This document shows, piece after piece, positions 1-6,590 of a stretch of 32,546 nt of DNA (positions within the stretch are counted from its first letter, which is position 1; the number at the start of each line of letters is the position of its first letter). The notes beneath the pieces were generated by a model. The model made no database searches and was not told where the DNA came from. It saw nothing but the letters and a program-made list of their open reading frames with translations. Source of the DNA: Butyrivibrio sp. CB08 (GTDB lineage Bacteria > Bacillota > Clostridia > Lachnospirales > Lachnospiraceae); assembly GCF_003625485.1 (NCBI RefSeq), contig NZ_RAIR01000014.1, positions 1-32,546 on the forward strand, written 5' to 3'. A program made the translations under genes and the position numbers.

Positions 1-84
1 TTACTCTAGTGTAGCAGCAAAAGGTTATTCCTGTTTACAAAAATAAGTTAGGTGTCTACTTTTACGTTATCACTTCAAAATCAT

Positions 85-186
85 GCTCTGAAGGTATACT
101 CGTTGAGAACTCTAGCTCAGAATCACAAAAAAATATACCTTCAGAACCAGTTTCTTCGCTCTGAAGGTATATTTCTTATTTTTCTC
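85..186 (+). terminator. Attenuator-like hairpin pair / terminator
   Basis: A 14-nt direct repeat GCTCTGAAGGTATA occurs at 85-98 and 158-171. Between them, 131-145 is the exact reverse complement of 160-174, giving a 15-bp stem with a 14-nt loop, followed by a T-rich tail at 175-186. The same middle segment (134-145) can instead pair for 12 bp with the first repeat copy (87-98). The second stem resembles a Rho-independent terminator and the first a competing stem. No plus-strand gene begins within 500 nt downstream, so it may simply end a gene lying left of the window. Confidence 0.5.
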
Positions 187-248
187 AAGGATGCGATCCA
201 GCCCTCACAGTCTCACATTAGAATCCAAGCTGCAGGTCACGAAGAGAA

Positions 249-473
249 CTAATCTATCTTCATCGGAATGAGCTGAAGGTTCCCAGTTCCAAAGAAGAGG
301 GAGTTTCTGATCATTCCGATTCTGTAAAGGCTTAATACATAGAACATCATACACATGATAGTTATCAAGCCAAAAGAGCTAATGAGTTCCTCTACTGTTG
401 GCGGATAGCCGCGTCTTCTTGTGTAATTACCCACATATTCTGCAATTTCTGCTTCTAATCTTCCCATATTCAT
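249..473 (-). CDS. Small protein with LexA-like N-terminal HTH, hydrophobic tail
   Basis: This 74-residue product starts at an ATG preceded by AAAGGGG four bases upstream on the minus strand; longer in-frame starts lack such a site. Residues about 5-30 resemble the LexA DNA-binding winged helix, with the hallmark RRGYPPTVEEL and SSFG. After that the similarity stops and a hydrophobic stretch (around LITIMCMMFYVLSLY) and a short tail follow, so the autocleavage domain of LexA is absent. It could be a small regulator, a membrane-tethered DNA-binding protein, or a remnant of a LexA-type gene. The HTH similarity was judged by eye. Confidence 0.5.
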   Translation of the reverse strand: MNMGRLEAEIAEYVGNYTRRRGYPPTVEELISSFGLITIMCMMFYVLSLYRIGMIRNSLFFGTGNLQLIPMKID

Positions 474-743
474 AATCCCCTTTGTTTCCATAAATAGTGT
501 GCATCCCACTCGTTTTTTACTAACTGATAATAAATAGTTTACCTGCCATAAGTGTTCCAACTGTGGCGCGTAGATAAAAAAACTATAAACTCTTATGGTT
601 TTAAGTGTTTTTCTACTAATATCATGATACCCCCATAAAACAGTGCAAAACATGACAGAATCAGTGAAAGAAAGCCCTTATTTTGCTGAACATGGTAAAA
701 TAGGTAAAAAGGCAGCAAAGTCGCATCAGAAGGGGAGATACAA

Positions 744-1967
744 ATGGGGTACATAATTAGAGAAGCGACTGCAGCGGATGATAGCAGGATCAGAGAGCTG
801 TTCATCGAGATGCTGCAGACAATCTACAACACAAAAGATGTTAAGGGGTATGAAGAAGGTTATCTGGACAGATACTGGAAAGAAACCCAAGAGAGAATCT
901 TCGTTGCAGAAGACGAGACAAGTCATGAGGTTATAGCCTATCTTTCAGTTGAGGTTCACAGAGAAGAGCTGTACTACGTCTATCTTGACGACCTCTCCGT
1001 AACGGAAAGTGCCAGAAATTGCGGCATTGGATCAACGCTGATAAAAAGAGCTGAAGACTACGCCCAGGAAATTGGCTTTAATAACATTGTCTTCCATGTT
1101 GAAAAGAGCAATACCGCTGCCTTCAGGCTCTATGAGAGGCTGGGATACAGGATATTCCGCGAGGAAGAGACCCGATTCCTTATGAGACTAGAGAAACTCT
1201 ACATAAAGCAGCTTAAGCCCTATCTGTATCTGTTGGATGAACAGCACGATGCCACAGGCTACATCGTTGTGGGCGAGGAAAAGGTCTGCGTCATCGACAC
1301 CATGAATGGCTACAACGACCTTCACAAGGTGGTCCGCGAGATCACGGATAAGCCTATCATCGTAGTAAACACCCACGGTCATCCAGACCATATATTTGGA
1401 AATATCTACTTCGATGAGGCCTACATGAATCCTAAGGACCTTGAGCTTGCAAACATGTTCACTACAACCGACGAATTCAAGGCGTTCAGCAAAAGACAGG
1501 ACGGTAAGATGCCAGAGTTTAAGCCCATCAAGGGCGGTGATGTGATAGATCTTGGCGGAAAAACTCTTGAAGTCTATGACCTTCCTGGCCACACACCAGG
1601 CGGAATTGTGCTGCTTCTTAAGGAGGACCGAATTCTCTTTTCCGGAGATTCCATAAACCATCACCTGTGGATGCAGCTTGATGGCTGCTCCAAGATGTCA
1701 GAAATGGTTAAAACCCTGGATTCTGTCATGTTCCTTGAGGAGAAGGCAGACTATATCCTTCACGGACATGCCCAGGACTTCGATGACATCTCCCTGCTTC
1801 GCTGTATGAGGAACGGAGCCCAGGAGATCTGTGATGGCAAAACAGAAGGCGACAAGCCATTTACCTGGTTTGGCGGAACAGGTCTGCAGCACCCATTTGA
1901 GCTTGTCCCAGGTAAGCATTATGCATGTCAGGAGAGCGTAATCTGCTACAGAAAAGAAACTCTATAA
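744..1967 (+). CDS. GNAT acetyltransferase - metallo-beta-lactamase fusion
   Basis: This 407-residue protein joins two enzymes. Residues 1-150 form a GNAT N-acetyltransferase domain, with the acetyl-CoA-binding region around RNCGIGSTLIKRAE (91-104) and a C-terminal NTAAFRLYERLGY motif. Residues 155-400 form a metallo-beta-lactamase-fold hydrolase with the metal motif HGHPDH at 211-216, PGHTPGG at 281-287, GDS at 301-303 and a final HGH at 340-342, so the metal ligands look complete. An AAGGGGAG ribosome site sits at about 730-737. The downstream GNAT gene begins 14 bp after the stop, suggesting an operon. Substrates are unknown. GNAT and MBL domains are normally separate proteins, so this may be a two-step detoxification enzyme. 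Confidence 0.88.
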   Translation: MGYIIREATAADDSRIRELFIEMLQTIYNTKDVKGYEEGYLDRYWKETQERIFVAEDETSHEVIAYLSVEVHREELYYVYLDDLSVTESARNCGIGSTLIKRAEDYAQEIGFNNIVFHVEKSNTAAFRLYERLGYRIFREEETRFLMRLEKLYIKQLKPYLYLLDEQHDATGYIVVGEEKVCVIDTMNGYNDLHKVVREITDKPIIVVNTHGHPDHIFGNIYFDEAYMNPKDLELANMFTTTDEFKAFSKRQDGKMPEFKPIKGGDVIDLGGKTLEVYDLPGHTPGGIVLLLKEDRILFSGDSINHHLWMQLDGCSKMSEMVKTLDSVMFLEEKADYILHGHAQDFDDISLLRCMRNGAQEICDGKTEGDKPFTWFGGTGLQHPFELVPGKHYACQESVICYRKETL

Positions 1968-1981
1968 CTGGAGGAAACAAA

Positions 1982-2494
1982 ATGCTACGATTAAGACCTT
2001 TTAGAAAAAACGACGCAAAAGCAATAATTACCTGGACCAGAACCCCAGAGGAGTTCTACAAATGGTCAGCTGGAATCCTTGGAGATTTTCCACTCACTGA
2101 GGATCGCATGATCGAGTCCACATCCGGAAGGGACGACAGCGAGCGCTTCTTCCCATTTACAGCCTTTGATGAGAGCGGTCCTGTAGGCTATCTCATCCTC
2201 AGGATTCCTGGAGAAGATGACAAAAGAGTCCGTTTCGGCTTTGTAATTGTTTCCCCTGAAATGAGGGGAAAAGGATACGGAAAACAGCTGCTTAAGCTTG
2301 CCCTTAACTACGCCTTTGATGTGTACGGCGCAGAAGCAGCAGAGCTGGGCGTTTTCTCAAACAATCCAAACGCTTATCACTGCTATAAGAGCGTAGGCTT
2401 TAAGGAAACCGGAAAGCGCAAAGACTACGAAATTCTGGGAGAAACCTGGACAGATGTTGAGATGGAATATGACCCAGGGGAGGAAAATTCTTAA
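1982..2494 (+). CDS. GNAT family N-acetyltransferase
   Basis: This 170-residue stand-alone GNAT enzyme resembles the RimJ/RimL-like group. It starts with the typical LRLRPFRKNDAKAI strand, carries the acetyl-CoA pyrophosphate-binding loop EMRGKGYGKQLLKLAL, and ends with NPNAYHCYKSVGFKETG. The start is chosen at the ATG preceded by GGAGG (about 1971-1975) rather than an upstream in-frame ATG that overlaps the previous gene. It follows the GNAT-MBL fusion by 14 bp and is probably co-transcribed. The acceptor substrate cannot be told from sequence. Confidence 0.85.
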   Translation: MLRLRPFRKNDAKAIITWTRTPEEFYKWSAGILGDFPLTEDRMIESTSGRDDSERFFPFTAFDESGPVGYLILRIPGEDDKRVRFGFVIVSPEMRGKGYGKQLLKLALNYAFDVYGAEAAELGVFSNNPNAYHCYKSVGFKETGKRKDYEILGETWTDVEMEYDPGEENS

Positions 2495-2543
2495 ATTTTG
2501 CCAAAATCTCTTTTTCATTCGTATCAATAAGTGAATTATGGTT

Positions 2544-2549
2544 TATAAT
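2544..2549 (+). promoter_or_regulatory. -10 element (TATAAT) of the small secreted protein gene
   Basis: A consensus TATAAT lies 25 bp before the ATG at 2574, with the AGGAGG ribosome site in between. No convincing -35 hexamer is seen at 17 bp. Confidence 0.45.
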
Positions 2550-2573
2550 GAGAGTAGCAGGAGGAGAAAGAGT

Positions 2574-3014
2574 ATGAAGAAAATCATCAGAGCATTAGCA
2601 GGAACAGCAATGTCAGTAGCAATGGCACTTTCATCACTCTCTGGAATGACAGTTATGGCAGCCAGTCCAAGTTCAATTGATGTGACAAAAGCCGAGTTTG
2701 TTGAGGGATATCAGGCAGTAGATGCCAAGGATTTCACTGAGATCGTTTTCTCAGTATTTGAGTACAAAGATCAGCTCTACGCTTACGTACACAAGGGCGA
2801 TGAGGATGCATTCTTTGCAGAGGTTGAGATCAGCGAAGCTGAATACGAGAACATGACAAACTGCAAGATGTACTCCATGGCAGATCTCAAGTACGTGATC
2901 GGTTCTGGAGAACTTGAAGATTGCACTTTAGTTCTTAGAGACAACGACGGATTCATCGGATCTGGAAGAGAGATCACTGAAAAAGAAGCATTGAAAGACA
3001 TAGACAATAAATAA
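2574..3014 (+). CDS. Small secreted protein, function unknown
   Basis: This 146-residue product has a classical signal peptide: KK at the N-terminus, a hydrophobic core (about 8-24) and an AXA-like end VMAA near residue 30. The mature part is about 115 residues, acidic, with two cysteines, and matches no family I recognise. The start is set by AGGAGGAGAAAG just before the ATG; an ATG 36 bp upstream lies too close to the -10 element. It has its own promoter-like sequence and a strong terminator just downstream, so it is probably monocistronic. Confidence 0.7.
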   Translation: MKKIIRALAGTAMSVAMALSSLSGMTVMAASPSSIDVTKAEFVEGYQAVDAKDFTEIVFSVFEYKDQLYAYVHKGDEDAFFAEVEISEAEYENMTNCKMYSMADLKYVIGSGELEDCTLVLRDNDGFIGSGREITEKEALKDIDNK

Positions 3015-3025
3015 TTTCAAGAAAA

Positions 3026-3060
3026 AAGGCTGAGCATTAAAGCTCAGCCTTATTTTTTTA
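3026..3060. terminator. Bidirectional Rho-independent terminator
   Basis: A perfect 10-bp stem AAGGCTGAGC/GCTCAGCCTT (3026-3035, 3042-3051) with a 6-nt loop is followed by a T run on the plus strand and by an A run (3022-3027) that serves as U tract on the minus strand. It separates the convergent secreted-protein gene and serpin gene and can serve both. Confidence 0.9.
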
Positions 3061-4374
3061 CTCTACAAGTTGACCGTAGAAGAGAAGTTCAGGATTTTCG
3101 TCATCTGTCATGATCATGTACTTAAATGGCTCGTCGGCGATAAACTCTTTTTCCTGAGGCTCTATCATAATGCAGCCTTCGGTCATCATGACCGCTGTAG
3201 CAGCGGCTGCTTCTATACCTGTCTCGTCGACCTTGATCTTGGTCTTCTGGATGATGTCTGAGATGTAAAGAGACATTTCCTTGCTCATAAGAGAGAAGTC
3301 AGCATCTTCATTAAATGCCTGCACGGCGCCTCTTTCCATGCAGAACTCAATGAGCTGGTTGTCAGAAAATGTGGTCTCAGTCTCAAACTTAGGGATCTTG
3401 ATTGCAACCTGTTCATAGGAAGCGTTTGCCATCTTTCCTGCCACGTCCTCAACATCTCCAAGGATAAATACAGCATTTATGCCGCCATCCATAGGCATAA
3501 CCACGAACTTACCATTCTCATCCTCGTAGTAGCGGAAACGGGTGGTCTGGCTCATAAACTCCTTCTTCACTACGTCTCCTGAAATCGTCTTAAACTCGCC
3601 TTCCTCAGTAAGGTAATCCTCAAACTCATTGAGCCATGCGGTCCTTAAGTACAGGGTGTTTACAAGTACAAGGTCGGCGTAGGAGAGATCGCTGCTGATC
3701 TGTGGGATAAGACCATTGGTGCTTTTGTTGATCCAGCTGTTGACCTTGTCTGTGATCTGGTTAGCTGAGACATTCTTAGCAGTAGCGCCAAAGTTCTTTT
3801 TGACGTACTTCTCATATTTCCTTGAAAGCTTTCCTCTGGACTTGGTATTTTTCCAGATGGAATTCTGAAGATCTGCAGAAGAAGCAGAAACGCCTTCATA
3901 CCAGGTGATCACTTCATCCATGCTGCTAAAGCCCATTGCCTTTAAAAGCTCATCTTTGGTCTGGTTGTCAGCACCTGCTACAGCCAGAGCCAGGGCCGCT
4001 CTAAAGGAAGTAGGGGATATCATGAAGTTCTCATCTTCAAATCCACTTTTTTCAATGAAACTGATAAGTGCGCTGTTAAATTCCATATCTTCAATTGACT
4101 CCGTGTAGGCAACAGCAGCTTCTTCTGTTTCTTCGATGACCGCTCCCATTGTCATGACTGAATCCATTTCTTCAATTTCACTCTCTGGAACCACAGGTAC
4201 CATGCCGTTTCTAATAATAACGCCTGCTACTATAAGGAGTAAAAGACCTGCAGCAGCCAGGTAGTATTTCTGGAAAGCTACAATCTTACTTCGTTTAACC
4301 GGGTCCTTGTCAGCCTCCTTAACGAACTTTGAGTCGATATCGCCAACGGCGTCTAATAAATCATGCTTATTCAT
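3058..4374 (-). CDS. Membrane-anchored serpin, candidate anti-sigma factor fusion
   Basis: This 438-residue protein has three parts. Residues 1-36 form a charged cytoplasmic segment beginning MNKHDLLDAVGDID, a form reminiscent of short Firmicute anti-sigma-like proteins. A single membrane helix spans about 37-54. After a linker, a serpin fold covers about 97-438. Serpin signatures seen are NSWINKSTNGLIP (212-224), the reactive-loop hinge GIEAAAATA (386-394) and the end motif FIADEPFKYMI. The hinge has small residues as in inhibitory serpins. The scissile bond probably falls near TEGCIM (398-403), but the loop length makes P1 uncertain. Its ATG overlaps the sigma-factor stop (ATGA), implying translational coupling. 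Inference: an extracytoplasmic protease sensor controlling the sigma factor. Confidence 0.88.
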   Translation of the reverse strand: MNKHDLLDAVGDIDSKFVKEADKDPVKRSKIVAFQKYYLAAAGLLLLIVAGVIIRNGMVPVVPESEIEEMDSVMTMGAVIEETEEAAVAYTESIEDMEFNSALISFIEKSGFEDENFMISPTSFRAALALAVAGADNQTKDELLKAMGFSSMDEVITWYEGVSASSADLQNSIWKNTKSRGKLSRKYEKYVKKNFGATAKNVSANQITDKVNSWINKSTNGLIPQISSDLSYADLVLVNTLYLRTAWLNEFEDYLTEEGEFKTISGDVVKKEFMSQTTRFRYYEDENGKFVVMPMDGGINAVFILGDVEDVAGKMANASYEQVAIKIPKFETETTFSDNQLIEFCMERGAVQAFNEDADFSLMSKEMSLYISDIIQKTKIKVDETGIEAAAATAVMMTEGCIMIEPQEKEFIADEPFKYMIMTDDENPELLFYGQLVE

Positions 4375-4931
4375 ACTATATATCCTCCGTCTGTGAGATG
4401 ATCTTTAAGTTTTTCTCTCATCCTGAAAAGTGTGGTTTTGACCTTGCTCTGAGGAAGAGAGTATTTTTCACAGATCTCAGCTACGGAATCGAAGTACCAG
4501 TATCTTCTGACAAAAATGTTGCGCTGTTCATCAGAACAGGACTCCAGGAACGTATTTATGAGCTGTGATAGCTCTTTTGCATCAATCTCCTGTGAAACAT
4601 CACTGTTTCCAGGGATGCATTCCTGCATTTCGTCAGTAAGCTCACAGTACAGGGCGTATCTCTTTTGCCTGCCCTCATGCCTGAGCCTGTCGATAGCCAG
4701 ATGACGAACGATCCTGCCAACAAACGCAAAGAGGTAGGTCCTTGGCTCGTTTGGCGGTATCAGGTTCCAGGTCTGAAGATATGCGTCGTTTTCGCATTCC
4801 TCGGAGGTTTCCAGGTCTGATAGCACGTTCTGGGCGATCCTTCGAAGTTTGCTTCCGTATTTTTCTGATGTCTGCGCTATGGCAGATTCATCTCTTGTTA
4901 AGTAGAGCTCTACAATCTGTGAGTCATCCAT
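4371..4931 (-). CDS. ECF-type RNA polymerase sigma factor
   Basis: This 186-residue protein has the two-domain ECF layout: sigma region 2 (about 25-90, with the -10-contacting segment around TYLFAFVGRIVRHLAIDRLRH) and region 4 (about 125-180, the HTH around DSVAEICEKYSLPQSKVKTTLFRMREKL). A ribosome site GAGAGGA precedes the ATG. The next gene, the membrane serpin, overlaps by 4 bp. Such pairs usually consist of a sigma factor and its cognate membrane regulator. A TGTAAC-N17-CGCT element upstream suggests autoregulation. Confidence 0.92.
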   Translation of the reverse strand: MDDSQIVELYLTRDESAIAQTSEKYGSKLRRIAQNVLSDLETSEECENDAYLQTWNLIPPNEPRTYLFAFVGRIVRHLAIDRLRHEGRQKRYALYCELTDEMQECIPGNSDVSQEIDAKELSQLINTFLESCSDEQRNIFVRRYWYFDSVAEICEKYSLPQSKVKTTLFRMREKLKDHLTDGGYIV

Positions 4932-4973
4932 GAAGAATGATCCTCTCTTTCTTTTTTGGCCTTCACCCTATAT

Positions 4974-5000
4974 AGCGACATTAATCATAGCATGGTTACA
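4974..5000 (-). promoter_or_regulatory. ECF-type promoter (TGTAAC-N17-CGCT) upstream of sigma gene
   Basis: Read on the minus strand, TGTAAC (complement of 4995-5000) is followed after exactly 17 nt by CGCT (4974-4977), about 43 bp before the sigma ATG. The B. subtilis SigX consensus is TGTAAC-N17-CGAC, and autoregulation is common among ECF factors. One base departs from that -10 core. An overlapping TATGAT could also serve a housekeeping promoter. Confidence 0.6.
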
Positions 5001-5092
5001 CATTTGTCTAAATATTTTTGAAATTATTTCTGGTATACGGAATTTTGTGAATTAATTTAAGCTTTTTTAATACAATCCGCTTGTATTTCGCT

Positions 5093-5098
5093 TATAAT
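5093..5098 (+). promoter_or_regulatory. -10 element (TATAAT) of the c-di-GMP gene pair
   Basis: A consensus TATAAT lies 38 bp before the chosen GGDEF start, in an AT-rich divergent intergenic region shared with the ECF sigma promoter. The -35 is poor (ATACAA at 17 bp). Confidence 0.4.
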
Positions 5099-5135
5099 AT
5101 ATACATAGCTGAAAATTTAGGCAAGGATGGATAAC

Positions 5136-6560
5136 ATGAACGACGTGCGACCCCTTAGAAAAAGTATAGTGACTGGCTGCGTTCTAATGACAGTAGTACT
5201 ATGTCTTAGCCTGGCCATAGCTAACTATATCGGATACAGAAACACCTTGTACGTAAGGTATGAGGCGTATATTACTGACCTTTTAAGGTTCGCAGCCGAT
5301 AATATCGACGTTGACGACATGGAAGAGTGCCTTGAAACCGGCGTGAAATCCGAGAAATTTGAGGAGACGCAGGCTCTTTTTGACAATATCAAGGACACTC
5401 ACAACATCGATTTTATCTACGTTATCATCCCATTAAATACAAAACCTACCGACAATATCATGAACGTCATCGCCGGAATGTCTACCTATGAAAAGAAGTA
5501 CATCCCGGAAAATGCAGTAACTCTGGGCGGCCTTACAGGCACGGATTACACCGCCAAGACCGCAAAGCAGTATTACGACGCAGTTGATTCTGGCGACAAG
5601 ATCTTTTTCTTTGAGGAATGGGCTGACAGATGGGGCCGCGACTACACAGGCATCATGTCACTTTACGATTCAGAGGGCAACTACTTCGCTGAGCTGTGCG
5701 TGGACGTTTCCGTAAACGATATTAATAACGTAATAAGATACCACGTTATGATCTGCGTACTGCTCATCGTTATCATCAGCCTTCTGTTCACGTTTATATT
5801 CCTGTCCTGGACGAAAAGAAATATCACTGACCCGATACAGAGCATCGAACATGAAGTGGTGGCTCTGGCGCAAAAGAGCCGTGGACAGGGTAATCCTGAC
5901 GAACTGGTCATCAACATGCCCAGGATACAGGCTAAAAATGAGCTGAGATCTCTTTCTACTGCTATAACTACGCTGTCAGAGGATCTTAGAAACTACCTTG
6001 TAAACGCACTGTCTGCCAGGGATGTAGCTCTGGCAGCCCAGAGAAAAGCCAGAGAGCTTAGCGAGCAGGCCAACAAAGACTCCCTGACCGGCATAAGAAA
6101 CAGACAGTCTTACGATACTGAGGTCTCTAAAATTGAGTGGAATATAGAGAGCAAGGGCTTTACCAGATTTGGAATTGGTATGGTCGATATGAATTTCCTA
6201 AAGCGAATCAACGATACCTACGGCCATGAAAAGGGAAATCTCGCCATCATCAAGCTCTGTACAGTAGTCTGCAAGACATTCGCACATTCACCTGTATTCA
6301 GAATAGGCGGCGACGAATTCGCCATAGTCTTAGAAAACGAGGACTATGAAGATGCTGAAGCCAGAGTAGAAGAGTTCAAAAACATACTGAAAAAGCTGGA
6401 AGAGGACGAGTCCTTAGAGCCTTGGGACAGAGTATCTGCAGCTATCGGCTGGTCACTCTTTGACCCGGCTACAGATAAAAAAGTGGAAGACGTATTTAAG
6501 CGCGCCGACAGTAACATGTATGAGAACAAGAAAGCCATGAAGGCCATGAGGGAAGCTTGA
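5136..6560 (+). CDS. Membrane sensor diguanylate cyclase (GGDEF)
   Basis: This 474-residue protein makes cyclic di-GMP from two GTP. Membrane helices at about 10-33 and 204-224 enclose a ~170-residue extracytoplasmic sensor region. A HAMP-like linker and coiled segment (about 225-310) lead to a C-terminal GGDEF domain. The active-site GGDEF is intact (391-395), as is the metal-binding D in the GMVDMNFLKRINDTYGHEKGN region. No RxxD inhibitory site is seen upstream of GGDEF, so product inhibition may be absent. The start is placed at the second ATG, which has AAGGATGG five bases upstream; the first ATG (5127) lies inside that site. The EAL gene follows after 30 bp. Confidence 0.92.
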   Translation: MNDVRPLRKSIVTGCVLMTVVLCLSLAIANYIGYRNTLYVRYEAYITDLLRFAADNIDVDDMEECLETGVKSEKFEETQALFDNIKDTHNIDFIYVIIPLNTKPTDNIMNVIAGMSTYEKKYIPENAVTLGGLTGTDYTAKTAKQYYDAVDSGDKIFFFEEWADRWGRDYTGIMSLYDSEGNYFAELCVDVSVNDINNVIRYHVMICVLLIVIISLLFTFIFLSWTKRNITDPIQSIEHEVVALAQKSRGQGNPDELVINMPRIQAKNELRSLSTAITTLSEDLRNYLVNALSARDVALAAQRKARELSEQANKDSLTGIRNRQSYDTEVSKIEWNIESKGFTRFGIGMVDMNFLKRINDTYGHEKGNLAIIKLCTVVCKTFAHSPVFRIGGDEFAIVLENEDYEDAEARVEEFKNILKKLEEDESLEPWDRVSAAIGWSLFDPATDKKVEDVFKRADSNMYENKKAMKAMREA

Positions 6561-6590
6561 TATTTCCTGCCTTAGCGGAGGCTGAATGAT

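Noticed and set aside
52..252. Plus-strand frame of 66 codons at the left edge
   Set aside because: It runs through the hairpin/terminator repeats, has no ribosome site and no recognisable protein features.
249..653. Longer minus-strand version of the LexA-like gene
   Set aside because: The extra 60 N-terminal residues have no ribosome site and look like non-coding translation; the ATG at 473 has a good one.
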